A stretch of DNA of 50,428 nt from positions 1-50,428 of the forward strand of contig CAYYOI010000007.1 in the NCBI GenBank assembly GCA_964473285.1, in the 5' to 3' direction. A model generated the notes under the pieces. That model worked only from the letters and a program-made list of their open reading frames with translations, made no database searches and had not been told where the DNA came from. The position numbers and the translations under genes were made by a program. This DNA is from JBNJGT01 sp964473285. GTDB taxonomy: Archaea; Nanobdellota; Nanobdellia; Woesearchaeales; JACJVW01. Positions 19,301 to 34,300 of the stretch are shown piece after piece (position 1 is the first letter of the stretch; each line of letters begins with the position of its first letter).

Positions 19301-22300
19301 CATCTATTGTGTATCCATTCGGATAAGACTGTTTAGAGCCCTTTCGACTGATATACCACTCCACTAATGCATCATTTTCATTCATCTCAAATGAATCTGT
19401 TACATTCACTTGCCCATGCATTATCTCCTGCTTGAAGTATACATTTTTGCTGGTATCCAGAGAGTTGTTGATAATACTTACATTAAGAAAATCCGTTAAG
19501 TTGAATCGGATTTGGTAATTATTTCTGTAGCCATCTATGAAAAGATAACTTGATGGATCAGATCTTATACTCAGGTTGATAGTATGGGAACCAGCTGCAA
19601 ACGAGCGGTTTGAAATGAATCTGTATGAGCAAATGCCATTTTGGGAACTCGTGACTGTTGTATTTCGAGTGTCCAATCTCCAGGTACAGTTATAACCATT
19701 CAAGAATGACTTATTAAATAACTGACTAACCATTGCAGATAGATTAATCTCACCTGATTTTCGCATTATAGAGAAATTATAATCAGACAGATTATGTAAA
19801 TGAACAATGTCATACAAATATATCTGTCTTATATCAGTAAAAATATCTCCGGTCGTAGCCTCAAAATAGGTAGAAATATTGTGCTTCCCGCGACTGTATG
19901 ATCTATTTGATACATTCACGTACCAAGAACCATCTTCGTGCCCCTCAAGGATTACTAGATCATCAAAGTACCATTTTCTAACTTTCATTTCGCTTGTGTC
20001 TTTTTTTGTACCATTTATGAGATAATCTGCATCCAGAATAACACTCTCATTATAATGAATCATTTGCCGGGATTTCGGATGAACTATAGTTATTGAACTA
20101 CCCCCTTTGATTGTGACATTGATTGTCTGTGTTTTGCTTGGATTATGGTGCGACGCAGTAGCATTCATGTAAAATGACATTGTGCCTTGGTAATCCTGAA
20201 TATCAGGGTTCCAGGTGAATGAACATTCACCTTTACTATTAGTAGTACAATTACCAGCCAGGCTGACGTTGTTGAAATCAAAATCAGTGTAGAATAGAAC
20301 TGTTGAATTGGATATACCATAACCTCTTTCATCAGTTATGCTTGCGTTGAAAGTTTTGTTATAAGGTTCTGCTCCATCATACCAGTATATGCTTTCATTA
20401 TTTGCTTTTACTGAAATGTTCAGGTCTCCGATGATTGTTAGTTGACTCTCATCATAGCCTTTCTTAGTCCTTAGATAACCGTGGTCGTAAATATGGCAAG
20501 TTATATTGTGTACTCCGGCTTTAATATCAGTGTTATAGGTAAAATGAGTTTCTCCAGAGGTGTTTGTTTGATTCATTGCAGTAAAGTTATTATTTGTATA
20601 AAGGCTTACGTTATGGGAACCTATTCTCCTCTCATCTATTGCACTGATAACGCTACAAATGAATTCTACCTGGGAAATGCTACTGCGGTTTATGCTTTTA
20701 GTGGGCCCGAAAATCGATACATTGAGATAGTCGTATACATCAGCGTCTATATCAAAATATCCTGTGCATTGCTCTTCAGGGGAACATATTGAACCAGTGG
20801 CATTTACAAGATATGTGGCATTGAATGAACCGATCTCGTCAAATGTGAAATTAAGTTCCAGGAATTTTGTTTCATTTGATCTTAGGGTTCCAATCTCTGA
20901 ATCTTTAATTTCTGCAAACTCTCCATTGAAAAGCCTTGTTGTGATATTCTTTAATTCAAAATTTCCATGATTATATATAGGAAGTTTCTCTGATGACATG
21001 GTCTTATAAGTTATGTTATGGCTTATGATGCTGCTATTTATTAATATCATGTATGGGTTTGGCTCAATTATAATGTTGAAAATTGTACCTGCAATACCCG
21101 GAAGAGACTCATCTGCATTTTGCCATCGTGCTATTGTGTCTAATTCTGAGGTTTGTGCAGAGGGTTTAAGATCATATGAAAGATTAATAAGACAGGATTC
21201 ATTTACGCTAAGCTTGTTAGAATGATTGTTGCTACAATAAACCTTAGAAGAGTCATTAGGGATTATACCATCAGTGCCATAAGTTTTAATATACGCATCA
21301 TAGATATTGATAGGACCTTTATTGGTAAGGTTGAAAGTTCTTGTAATGGAGGGATGATAATCCATGGTAATGTTCTCAAAGGAGAGTGAATCATTTAAGC
21401 CCACCTCAAGCTTTGCAGTAGATTCCCCCGTTACAAAAAGAACTTTGTCTTCGGTTACATTGAATGAAACCCCCTCTTTAGTTCTTCCCTTTATGTACCC
21501 AGAGTAATAACCAGTGGTATTCGGATGTATGATCGTTTCGAATATGAAATTGATTAATTCTATGTTAGATTCGTTCTCTAGATACTCTAAAGTCTGTTCA
21601 GTATCCTTGTAAGTAGAATAATTAAACTGAGCAAAGTGATATTCATTTGAATTGTCTGCCGATATATTTATCCATAAATAGGATGTTGGAAAACCGGTCA
21701 CATTTACATGCAATTTAATTGAATCCTTGTTTAATTCATACGGTGGTTCGTTGATTAAGGCTACATCGTTAAAGGTCAATATTCCTTTCGTTATTAGTAT
21801 TGTGTAGTTCATGCTTGCGCTGTGTCCAGCATAATCATTAACTTTAGCCTGGAAGGTATAATGAGTTGAATTTACTGTGTTGAATTCCTGAAGTGGTACG
21901 AAGGATACATTACAATAAGTTTTATTTGCCGCTCCAGAAGAAGAGCACTCAAATGGGAGAATAGCCTCATCATATTGGCCTGTGCTTTCTACAATCTGAA
22001 TGGTTGAGTTTTTGATGAATCCTGAATCATTTATTACCATCTCAAATGTGATTGTCCCATTAGGGTCGGCATATTCATCTATATTCGGAGTGCTTAAAGT
22101 AGTACTGTTATCAGGTTTAAAGGTCTCAATTATTGGTGTATCATCGTCTATGAAAACACGTAAACTTACCTGATTCCAGTTATCTGCAGCATCGTACGCA
22201 ACAAAGGTAATATTGTAATATCCTCTTGTGCACCCCAAATTCAATGGTGATGTACTCTTCCTGTATGTACCCCCATGTTTTTCCATTATGAAACTTGATG

Positions 22301-25300
22301 ACTCAGCCTCAAACATCTTGACAGAGTCTATATAGGACATCTCATCATAGGCATATACATCGAAAGTGACATTTTGTTCTGGATAAAGGATAGGCATCAT
22401 TTCTGGACCTTCATCCGGTTCGCTACAGGATAAATTGGACAGTAAAGGTTTTGAATCATCTATGACTAATTCATATCTAGTTTCATTACTCCAGTTTACT
22501 AGGTCAGAGGCGTTTGCAGATAATGAACAATACGAATCAGTCTTACATCCGAGATCTATAGGAGCTAAATCTAAAAAATAATAATTATCATGTTTATCCA
22601 TTAAAGTTTTGTTAAGCCTTACCTGTGCTAAGTGTATATCTGAGGCGTTCACTCTAAACCTCAGTTTTTTGTTACTGCGTGAGACATTATCTGTTTCATT
22701 TGAATAAAGATTCCATATTCTGGGGGGCGTGCTATCAATTGTAAAGTTGCTTGTTCTTGATGTATTTACATTCGTGGCTTCATCTTCTGCATATATACGC
22801 AAGGTGCAGGGGCCATCACTATCTTGACATCCATAATCCTGAGGTGTTAAATCCTCCAGGGAATATTGGGAATCTATAAGTACAGATAAATTATATCTTG
22901 TATTATTACCAACAATAGCTTTCTTTATCTTATTCGAATCCTTTATCTCTACTGATATATCTATATTACTATACATCCTAACAATGAAATCATTACTTAT
23001 TCCTGTGTATTCATTTAGTATCGGGATAGTTACTTCAGGCGGGACTTCATCTATTGTTATATGAAAACTAAAACTTTCGTTTTTGTTTCCTGCAATATCC
23101 TTTGCAAACACCTTGATCCTGCAGTCTCCATCGCTTATATTGCACTTGAGACCATCTTCATCTGCTGTAGTTGTTGCTTCAAATATGTCAATTTCCTCGT
23201 CTGTGCCAATATGTTCCATTAAAACGCTACTTGAGTTGCCTATTGTGACTCTAGTGATTTCACTTACATCTGTAAGGTATAAGGTATATTGCACTGATTG
23301 CTCTCTTCGCATGGATCGATTGATAGACCTTTCCATGTCGATTATCTTAGGTGCCTGATTATCAACACTTACAGTTAGTGATTCATTATTCCTGTTCCCT
23401 GCAACATCGATAGCAGTCAGAAAAAATGTACAATTACCTGTCCGGTCGCATCCAAAGTCTGATGTTGAATTGATAGTATAATAATCATACATATTCACAT
23501 TATCTAATGGGGTGCCATTCATTGATACTTCTTTCAAATCATTCGCATCGCTTAGGTTGGCACTGAACTTAAGAAGAGTACTACTCTTAACTGGGTTATT
23601 ACTGTCATTTACATTAAAGATTATCTCTGGTGGAATGTCGTCAACATTGATTATCAGGTCGGAGCGATTAGAATTTCCTGCCACATCAGTGGATACAATG
23701 GTTAAAAGGCAATCTCCTTGCGGGCACTGTAAATCTTCTGGACGCAAATTACTGGTCCAGTGTGTGAGGTTTTGCTGCTTGAGACCAACTTCGTAGTCAC
23801 CACGTTTGACTTTTACTGTTGTCACTCCATTTTTATCAGTTGATCCGACAGTCAAATTAAAAAGATCTGTACTTTGCATTATGTAATCTGAATCGTTTAT
23901 GGCAATATCAAATAGATTAGGAGATATTGTATCAAGCATGAACCAACTCTTTGATTTCTTCGAGTTATTGATTACATCTTTTGCAAAACAATTTATGGTG
24001 TAGTTCTCATCCATCATATCTGATATGTTTATGAAATCGGACCATATAAAATCTGATGAACCAATCATCATGTCATTGCCATAAATCAAGGTTCCGTTAG
24101 ATATATTATAACTACTATGCGAAAGATGCGTATTATGGACTCTTATATCAAGTTCAAAGGAATCATTCTTGAATTCTTCAAAGGGATCTATTATGGTTAT
24201 ATCAGGATTCTTATTGTCTATGGTGAAATTTATTCTTTGATAGACTAGATTTCTTACGTTGTCTACTCCTTTAAGATTCAGCGTTACATTTGCTTCTATT
24301 AATTCTGAACTATTCCATTGGGCTTCATTCTCTACAAGAGACCCGTTTGCTAACAAAATCTTCTTATGGGTCACATTATAATTTATATAATCAACGCCTG
24401 AGAGTGAATCAGAAGGTTCTGCTATGATGTCAATAAGCCAGCCCTTTGTAGCATTCTGTTGAGGATGTTTCAAATTTATGTTGATTGGCTCTGTGTCACG
24501 ATTGAAGATAATTTGAGTAGAATTTTCATTCCCGGCCAGATCTCTTACTGTAAGGGTAATTGTTTCGGATTCACTGTTTTCATCCAGGGAATATTTGATT
24601 AACCCTACAGTCTGATTTTCCACGTTTATTGAGGGTGAACTATCGTAAGCTGAACTACCCGTATATTCAAAAGGATATAATTCAGAAAAGCTAAGATTCA
24701 GAAAAATTTTTTGAGGATGATTTGTATTTATGTATATGTTATCTGGAAGACTCATATCGGTATCTGCTTCAAAGAAATACTTACTGTTGTTTGAATATGC
24801 ATTGAGGAATAAAAGTCTTGGAGGAGTATTATCTAGTGTCTGTTTGCGAGTTTTTGTTGTGTTTTTGAAACCTACCTTGTCGGTCACAGTGACATTGTAA
24901 TGGTAGACCATGTCAGGGTCCAAAGCAGTAAAATTATGACTTCTGGTCTTATCAGAGTATGTTACTGACTTGATTTGGCCTGAAAGGTTGTAGAGCTGGA
25001 AGGTAATGTTTGCTTCGTTGGTTTCATTTACGGTGGTATCGATGTAGATCCAGTCGCGGTTGAAATAACTATCATTTTCTGCGGTTCCTAATGAGTAAGA
25101 GATCCTTGGAGGAGTATTATCTAGTGTCTGTTTGCGAGTTTTTGTTGTGTTTTTGAAACNNNNNNNNNNNNNNNNNNNNNNNNNNNNNNNNNNNNNNNNN
25201 NNNNNNNNNNNNNNNNNNNNNNNNNNNNNNNNNNNNNNNNNNNNNNNNNNNNNNNNNNNAGATCCAGTCGCGGTTGAAATAACTATCATTTTCTGCGGTT

Positions 25301-28300
25301 CCTAATGAGTAAGAAATCCTTGGAGTAGTATTATCTAAGGTAATTACTCTTTTTTCTGAAAAATTAATGTTATCTGCATAATCATACATCTGGACCTGGT
25401 AAATATAAGTATCATCAGGATTAAGGTCGGTAAAATTGTGTGCATGGGTCTTATTACTATATGATACTTTCGTAGAACTGCCTGTGCTGTCATTTAGGAT
25501 GAACGTCAAGTTTTTCTCATGATGTTCGGTGATATTCAAATCAAGATGAATCCAATTATGATTGATATATGTATCGTTTGCTTCATTTGAAGAGCTATAT
25601 GTTATTATTGGAGGAACATTGTCGATTGTAAGTAGATATTCGACACTATTTGAATTCCCTGCGAGATCAATGCCCTTCGCTGATAAAACACACGTAGAAT
25701 TACCAGCATAATCTGAATTACATCCAAGCTCCCCTGGAGTCATAACAATAGAAAAGTCCGGTTGAATACCATTCATTGGAGTTTTGTTAAGACTTACATT
25801 AGAAAGAAACTTATCAGTTGCATAAGCCGAGAAATTCAAAGAGGAATCAGACCGTGAGATATTATCTATGTCATCAGATCTTAAATTAAATACCTCGGGA
25901 GCATTGATATCAAGGGTCAAGTTATAAGTCTTAGTGGCATTAAAGTTGCCAGCTTTATCAAAGATAGATACATTATAAAAATATGTGGCCTCGGGATAAA
26001 GAGATGTCACGTTAATTGATCTAAGGAAACTTTCGTTAAAGTAGGAAAATATAGGGATTCCGCTTGAATTGTAAATCTTGAAAGTAATATTTGCTTCATT
26101 CAGATCATATGCTGAAACGTTTATGTATAACCAATCATTTGAAACGTATAGTCCTGATTCAAGAGTAGGTGGTATGAACGAGATGTTGGGGTTTGTTACA
26201 TCCAGATTGATAATGCGGGTTCTGGAAACCTTACTATTCGATGCAGAATCGTTACATCTGACATACCAGTGAATATTATTCGACTCAAGAAGCTCAAGTG
26301 ATGAGAAATTGTTATCAGTGCCATTCATTCCTGTAATAGAGTCCTTTAAGTTGAATTCTCCTGTATCATTTGCATAAAACAGGCATGTTTCAAGGTGTTT
26401 ATCTTCTGGGAAGAAAACATAATTTTGTACTAAATCATTGTAGTAAGTAAAATTTTGGGGGGATAGAAGATTGATTAGAGGCAAAGTGTCATCTATAATA
26501 TGTTCCTTTGATGTGTAATTAACTAGTCCTACAAAGTTCATAGGCCTTATAATAATATGGTACAAGTTATCTGGTTGATCTACTGGAAGAGTAACATTCC
26601 CTTTACAATCTGTTCCCAGATCTTCTAGTAAGATATCGGACATATCATACAGATCATCGTTTGACCAATACGCCTGACAACTATCTATTCCTTGTGGGTC
26701 ACGACCGTTACTTTCAATGTAAATATTTGATCCTTCCTGAGTTATGTTGTCGCTGGTATTTATTGATGAGATTAATGGCGCACTATTGTCTGTACGGTAA
26801 TGTTTACTTGTTATATTAAGGTTGCCGGCAGAATCATTCATCCATATCTCAATCCTGCAATTACTAGCTGCGTCATCCTCACAGGTTCTGGTGTCAAATT
26901 CAAAGTTGGCTCTACCACACGGTATGGAATTAAAGGACGACCAGGAGGTATTGGCATCTTTCCATCTCCAGTGGCAACTTTCTTCATGGATATCAGTCAT
27001 TGTGTAATTGATGGAAATATTTCCTCTTTGCCAGGTATTATTTGCGGGAGAATCTATCCTGACATAAGGGGGTGTAGTGTCAAGGGTAATATTATATTGT
27101 AGTGTAGAATTGGAAAGACCAACCATGTCATATGCGATAGTTTTGTAAGTATAAATTCCATCAGGCAATCCTGTGAAATTGGTAAATGAAGTCTCTTGAT
27201 GTACCTTATTATCTATGGCTCCATTTTGGTTTGATAGCAGGAAAGTTATATTTTTCAGGTTCCTTTCTGTCACATTCACATTTATTGCAACCCACGATTG
27301 GCTTACAATACTCTTATTCTTTCTAGTGGGAGGAATGTATTCAATCTTTGGAGGGGTAGTATCTAAAATTATATGCGCTGTATCAGAGTGGTTCGTGTTA
27401 TCTGCTAGGTCCTCCACTGTTGCATTGGCGTAGTATGCACCATCCGGAACTGAATAATTAATGTAGGTAACCTTATTCTTCCTATGTGTGTCATTTAGGA
27501 GAATTCCTGATTCATTATATAATTTAATGTCCATGTGTCTGAAATTAGGTTCTATAATAGAATAATTGATAAAAAGCCAGTTTCGGAGATAATAGCTCCC
27601 ATCCTGATCACTATCTGAGGCAAAATCCACAATCGGTGGAACATCATCTATTGTAAGGAGATACTGTGTGGAGTTGCTATTATTTGCCTCGTCGTAAGCT
27701 TTGGCAGTTAACATACACGACTCATCAGGACCACTTGAACAGAATGTAAGCGGTTCAAGTGTAGAGGTCCAAATGAAACTTGGAGCCTCATTCATATATG
27801 TTCCATTCAATAGCACCGTTGAGACTTGATCAAAAGGAATACCATCAATATCTGAGGCATTGACACTGAATGTCAATTCGACATCTGAACGACTCACATT
27901 ATCAGAGTCATTGCTGATTAGCCCATAAATATCAGGATTAATGTCATCTACATACTGGATGAATGATTCAGAATCATTAAGGTTTCCTACCACATCATAG
28001 GCATGTATGGTGAGGTTTGTAGTTTTGGTAACAGTCACATTGCAGGAAAAATTTGTTGATGCAGAACTCATATTCTCACATACTAAACCAGTGTCATCAT
28101 GAAGCTCTACTGTCTTCAAGTTAGGGTCAATTACATTCGACGAGATTGTAACTGTAGTACCACTTTGGACAATGTAGTCTGATGAGACAAGATCGGTGAC
28201 TCTTGGAGGCACCCCGTCTACAGTAACATTCAGTCTGCTTTGATTGCGCCAGCCTGCTAAGTCTACAGCGGTTGCTATAAGGGTACAATCCTTTTCAACA

Positions 28301-31300
28301 TATTCTTCACAACCAAGTTCACCTATCTCAATGTCCTTATACCATTCCTGTTCTTGAAGACTCATTTCAACATGAGTATTGTAGCCAAAACTAACATTTT
28401 TAATATGCTCTTCTGTGAGACTCATGTTGAAGTGGTATAATGTATCAGGGGCTATAATCTTATCAGTATCATTTATCGTGAGTTGAGAGTCTATTCTTGG
28501 GGGCACATCATCGATCACAAGTTTTAAATTTTCTTGTGCGAAATTGCTAGCATAATCTTCAGCTAAAAATTTTATGGTGCATTCCTCTGCAGGCCCTGAA
28601 ATGCAACCAAGATCATCAACCGGCCGATAGGTTTCGGACCAATTATAATTATCAGCACTGGATAGTTTGTGCATGCTCATGTTGCCTATTGAACCTGATC
28701 TGATATAATCGGGTGGTCCTTCGTCGGTATCATATACTGCCATATAAAAAAGAATATTAGAACTACCTTTGGTTATTGAAATTGAAAGATTTGTTCCACT
28801 ATCTTCGATGACAGGCGCCTTATCGTCTATATAAATTGTCAGTGCCTTATCTTGAGTGACATGGCCGACCTGATCTTGAACATATAAATTATAGTTCATT
28901 GTATGCAAAGGGACATATTGGCAATCTCCTTTGTATACATCGGGCTCCAATTTTGAATATGACATTTCACATATGGTACCTGTATTGTTTCTAACTTCCA
29001 TAATCTCAGGATTAGCTTCATTGATACTTGCATTGAAGTTTACTGTTTTCCCAGATTGAGTAATGTATTTATTTGTTTCAGAGGGTATCAGAGTAATATC
29101 AGTAGTAAAAGAGTTCACTCTGGGAGCCAGGTTATCTATCTTGAAGGAATAATGGGTGGAATTCTCGTGTCCTGCAAGGTCTGTGGCTTGTGCATAGACT
29201 ATACATGAGGTCTCTACCGGTTCATCGGGACAATCAAGATCTGCTGGGGTCGTGGTATAATGAAATTCTGGTTGTGTTCCAAGCAAAGAATTTTCTGTTG
29301 CATCACCATAAATTATGCCTTTATCAAGATAATTGTCAGATATATGCACTGTGTAATTCAAACTACTGTTGCTTCGTGTAACATTGTTGGTGATATTGCT
29401 TGTGAGATTCTTTATAATCGGCACCGTAGGGTCTATGATATAAGAAATGGATTCATTTGAAGTGATGTTACCCATTCGGTTAGCTGCTGTAACGTTCAAA
29501 ACCTCGTCATTGTCGAGTTGGATATCTCCCATCCAGTTTTGATCCATAGCATTGTAATCTATTGATTGGTTCTCTGCCGTAACTAAGGATATCTGGCTTG
29601 GATCATCACTGAGTTCGATTATTACAGAGATCATCTCATCCGGCGCAAAAATAAGATTAGGTTCATCTATTGTAATGTTGGTGATATTAGGCGGATTATC
29701 ACTTATCTGGCAGATATCTTTACAACTTCTGTTACTTAAGGTTTCATTATTCTCTTCGAAAGGGCATATGAATACTCTATTTCCGGAAGAATTTACAATT
29801 TCACCATTCTGGTTTGGAACACCAACAAAAATCTTGTGGGGGTTCAAATCCAACCCTTCAAAAGTTAGATTTCCTGTACAAAGACCGGTTGTGCCTTCTT
29901 TTATGAAAGAAATATTTCCAATTTCACGGGTAACTTGAAGATTCAAGTCCGTTGCTCTAACGACGCACTCTGTAACATCACCAAATCCATAATCACTCCT
30001 TACTGATGCGTTTACGAGCACTTCTTCTCCATTTTCAGAGATTGAATGTGTACTTTTAAGGGTTCCATTTCCCGGGGCATCAATGGATACGTTAACGCTT
30101 TTAATTTCACCTTTGTTTCCAGCTCCATCAATAGCTCTCATTTTGAGAGTATAATCACCATTTGGAAGATTATAGGAGTAATCACAATAAGGGCTATTAA
30201 CCCACCCGGAATCATTATAACTAAATTGACAAGTATCTATGCCACTATCGAATTCTCCAGCATCGGTAACGGAAACATTCACTCTGAAGGATGAAGAAGT
30301 GATTATTTCTGATTCCTGAGGGTAATTTATACTCATTTGAGGGGCTTCATCTTCAAGGACCACAACAGAAAGTATTTCTTTATCATCCTTCTCATTAAAG
30401 ATACTGATGACCTCAAGAGGATATGTACCTGGTGAAAGATCAGAATCGACTTCAATTATATGGCTTAAATAGAATCGATTGGTTATGGAACCGTCCTCGG
30501 ACTTCATACTGGTTGAGCTCACACTATGACTGGGATCAAATGACGAATCTGAAGCACTACCTTCGGAAAAGTAAACTTTTTTGCTTGAGGTGAATGTTGT
30601 TATTGGTGCTTGTGAACCGCCAGTATATACCTTTAAGCTGTTCTCTCCAGCATCATCATATGAATAGTTAATTGTAAGGTTTTCCCCACGCCGTATTACA
30701 TCATTGTAAGTGACAGGAATCCTAATTGTTGTTTCTTTGGTACTTGGATATGCTGAATCATTTGCCAAATAATAGACTTGTCTGGCACAATCTGAATCCT
30801 CAGAATCAATCTTGCCATCGTTGTCATTATCTATGCCATCTCTGCAGCCGTGGGGAATATCTATTTCGCTTGCTGCCTGCCTGCAATCTGGATCTGGTAG
30901 GGGTGCTCCAGGACAGCCACCAATGTCACATAAGCCATCCCCGTCATTGTCAAATCCATCGTAACAGCTTTTTTCAACAGCATATTCGCATCTTTGTCCC
31001 GAATCACCAGAAACCATGCCTTCACAATCAGGGTCTGTACAATCATCAAGACCATCGAAATCATCGTCAATCCCATTCGAACATCTATCAATTGTAATAT
31101 TCTCATGAGACGGACAGGGGAGACACGCTCCACCTAATCCATTGCATCCAGAATCATAACAATCAACTGAACCATCCATATCATTGTCTGCACCATCGGA
31201 GCAATAATAACCTGGCTCCTTTCCATTTGCAGTCTCATCAAAATGCTCTTCAATAAGACAAGTCATACCATCTGGGCCGCTCCTTGTATGACAGTCTGGA

Positions 31301-34300
31301 TCCTGACAATCATAGCCGGTACTGCTATTCTCTTCATAGCCTGTACCATTCCAAAAAAACTTATCTAAGTCATTATCCATACCATCATTGCAGGTCTGTT
31401 CAACGGGGTGGATGATATTTGAGATATCTTCAGTACATATAAAGTCTCCCTTAGAATCTCTTACACCATAACAATCATAGTCATCACAGTCAGTTCCGTT
31501 TCCCCATTGCCTGTCCGCCCCTTTGAGAACTGTATTTAGAAAAGTATTACCGGTGTCATACTCACTGTCCCTGTCATTATCAAACCCATCTGTGCAATTT
31601 TTTTCTCTTGAGAGGACATCATCCACCTGGCATTCACCGCAACTGCCATCAAAACAGACTGTAACCCCGTTGCAGCCCGGGTCAAAATCCTCAAACCTGC
31701 AATCATAGCCTGTTGAAGAATTACGAAGATATCCGGATTCAGAATTGTCTGATGTTGTTGGATAAAACATATCCATATCATTGTCAATTGTGTCATTACA
31801 AAGAGAAGGGCTGTTTTCATCGGTTGGAACTTTTCCTTCAGATTGACAATATGAAGCACAATCATACTCCGCGCTTAATTTAGGGGAACTGCTGATTTCA
31901 TTTATGATGCAATCATATACTCCATCTGCATCATTGTCAAACCCATCGGTGCAAACTGATTGCGGAAGACCATCATAGTATTCACGGTTGTACCTACAGT
32001 AGATATCGCCATATAGGGGATGAAATCCCATTTTCTTTCCATCACAATCCGGATCTTCACAGTCAATCAAACCGTCCTGATCGTTATCAAATCCATCTGA
32101 ACAATTAAGTTCTTTACCAAGTTCACAGATTCCATCTAGACCTCCATTACTGATTTTTGTATTGTTGCAATCAGTATCCCATGTGGATGGGTCATCTGAG
32201 CAATCCCATCTTAAATCAAGGTCGTTATCAATTCCGTCAGTGCACCATGTAGAAATACCTTCTTCTTGGTGATCACTCTCTTTGATTATAGCTTCATCAG
32301 TAACATTGATGTTAAACTGACTGGTGAAGACTGATCCATACTGGGAAGAACTGAAGGTGAGGGTACCAATGGGATAGTATTGCTGGTTTTGTGTATCGGG
32401 AATTTCAAAACCCAGCCCTTGCTGGATATGACCGATCATAACGAGGCTGCCGGAACTAACTCCCAGGGCTCCGGAATTGAATTCCTTGTATTCTGAAGAA
32501 AGTTCCCCATAGACCGAACTTGAGGAATCAGTTATACCAAATTCTGTAAGATTTCCAATCATCTGGATAAGTTCGTCAGTATCCAGTGTTTTTCCATCTA
32601 TCTCGGAGATATCATATACAACCCGCATTTCCTCTCCTGGCTGAACCTTCTCTAACCAGTATATCATGCCGTCAGTCTTGGAGATTGGCTGATGACAAAT
32701 GTTATTTTCACAAGGATCTTCGAGGATAAAGGCCGAATTTCCTTCATCCCTACATCTATAAAAAATGCTTCCACAAAGATCGTTAGAGCAGGAATCACAT
32801 TCAGAATCTTCAACATTGAAGTGATTATACCGATCTATACTGTATGAGACATCAGGTGTGTATGAGCAACCTACCTCATCAAAGAAATGATCTTCGAAGT
32901 CATTCATGCACATAACAGCTTCACTTACACGTGACCATTTATACCAATCAGTAATATTTGAGTAAGATAGGTAAACTGAATTATTTGAATACATTTCATC
33001 ATCAAGCATGGCAATTACATCTACCTTGTATCTTCCACTAGGAATGGAATTTTCGGGTGTTATATTATATTCTATAGCATATCTGTCTCCATCCCTAATA
33101 ATTCTTTCATCTCCAGCATGATAATTGTTATCCAGAGCTGAAAAATCTGCATAGATCTCAAGATCTTCTGAGTAGGAAAGATTAAGCATCACAGTTGAAC
33201 CAGGTTCATAAAAAACTCTATCCCGTATAGGCTGCTTAATTATGCAGTTGTTTACTGTTTCTGCGTGATTGCCTCCCAGATCGGTGCACCTAACAGATAT
33301 CGAAAAGTTATTGTCCAAATAGTCGTGATGCTGGATGGCCTTTTCATAGGTAATATTGAGCCTTGGAAGTTCGATCAAGTGAGCAGTTCCGGTTTCAGAA
33401 CCAAAGGAATGAAATTCTCCACCATCAATAGCATAATAACAGATTCCTGGTTCTGAGATTTCTGCACTAATAACGGGTGAGGTGTCAAATGTTGATTCTG
33501 GAATCGTGACGTTGAGTGAAGGATTGAGATCATCAATGATTAGTGTGAAGGAAGCATTTGCTTTGTTCATGGCATTATCAAAGGCTGTGACATTGACTTT
33601 ACAATATCCCTCAGAAGTGCAACCTAATGAGGCAGGTGATACGTTCAAACTCCAAATTGTTAAATTCTGGGCAATTGTTTCTGACAAGGTGTATTCATAT
33701 CCTGAGGATTCTACCTTACTTACAAGCCCTTCAATAGTATCATTATCATAAGCAGTTACTTGAATTAAGATATTTTCATCACTTTTGGAGGTTTCCTGCG
33801 ACAAGGAAATGTTTGAAATTATAGGTTCAGTATCGTCAAATATCAGGAAAATGTCAGCATAGGCCTTATTCTCTCCTCTATCAACCACACCCAAACCAAA
33901 ATGGTGCTTTCCCTCAGAAAGACCAAGGTTGCTTGCAGTTGTGTTCAGTAACCAAATACCATTCTCATAGAAATCACTTGAATAATTACTATACACCTCC
34001 TTTATCTGAGTATTGTCTGTAGCATTTACCTGCAACAAAAACCTTGAATCTGTTCTGGTAGTATTGAAGGAATAATTAAGTGTTACCTGATGGATTAAAG
34101 GATAAGTATTATCTATTCGCAGAGTATAATTTTTAGTTCTTGTGAGCAAGGCGCTATCATAAAGGCGCGCCTGAAGAGTGCAGTTGCCTACTCTGCAACC
34201 AAGTTCATATGGGGAACTATCAAGTATATAGATATTGTCGGTTGAACTATCCTCATTCATTAAAGAGCCGTTAAGGGTCACATTCTTTATCCCAACATCT

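Noticed and set aside
11934..25289. A separate 4,451-residue protein starting just right of the gap
   Set aside because: Its start lies in antisense-free repeat sequence read in the wrong frame, with no promoter or Shine-Dalgarno. Repeat phase shows it continues the upstream frame.
24821..25322. CRISPR-like repeat
   Set aside because: The repeat is 288 bp, tandem without spacers, and codes in frame for an Ig-like domain.
30726..31097. Long antisense frames opposite the DNDxDG array
   Set aside because: Repeated Asp/Asn codons read backwards give long His/Gln-rich open frames by composition alone; no start signals.
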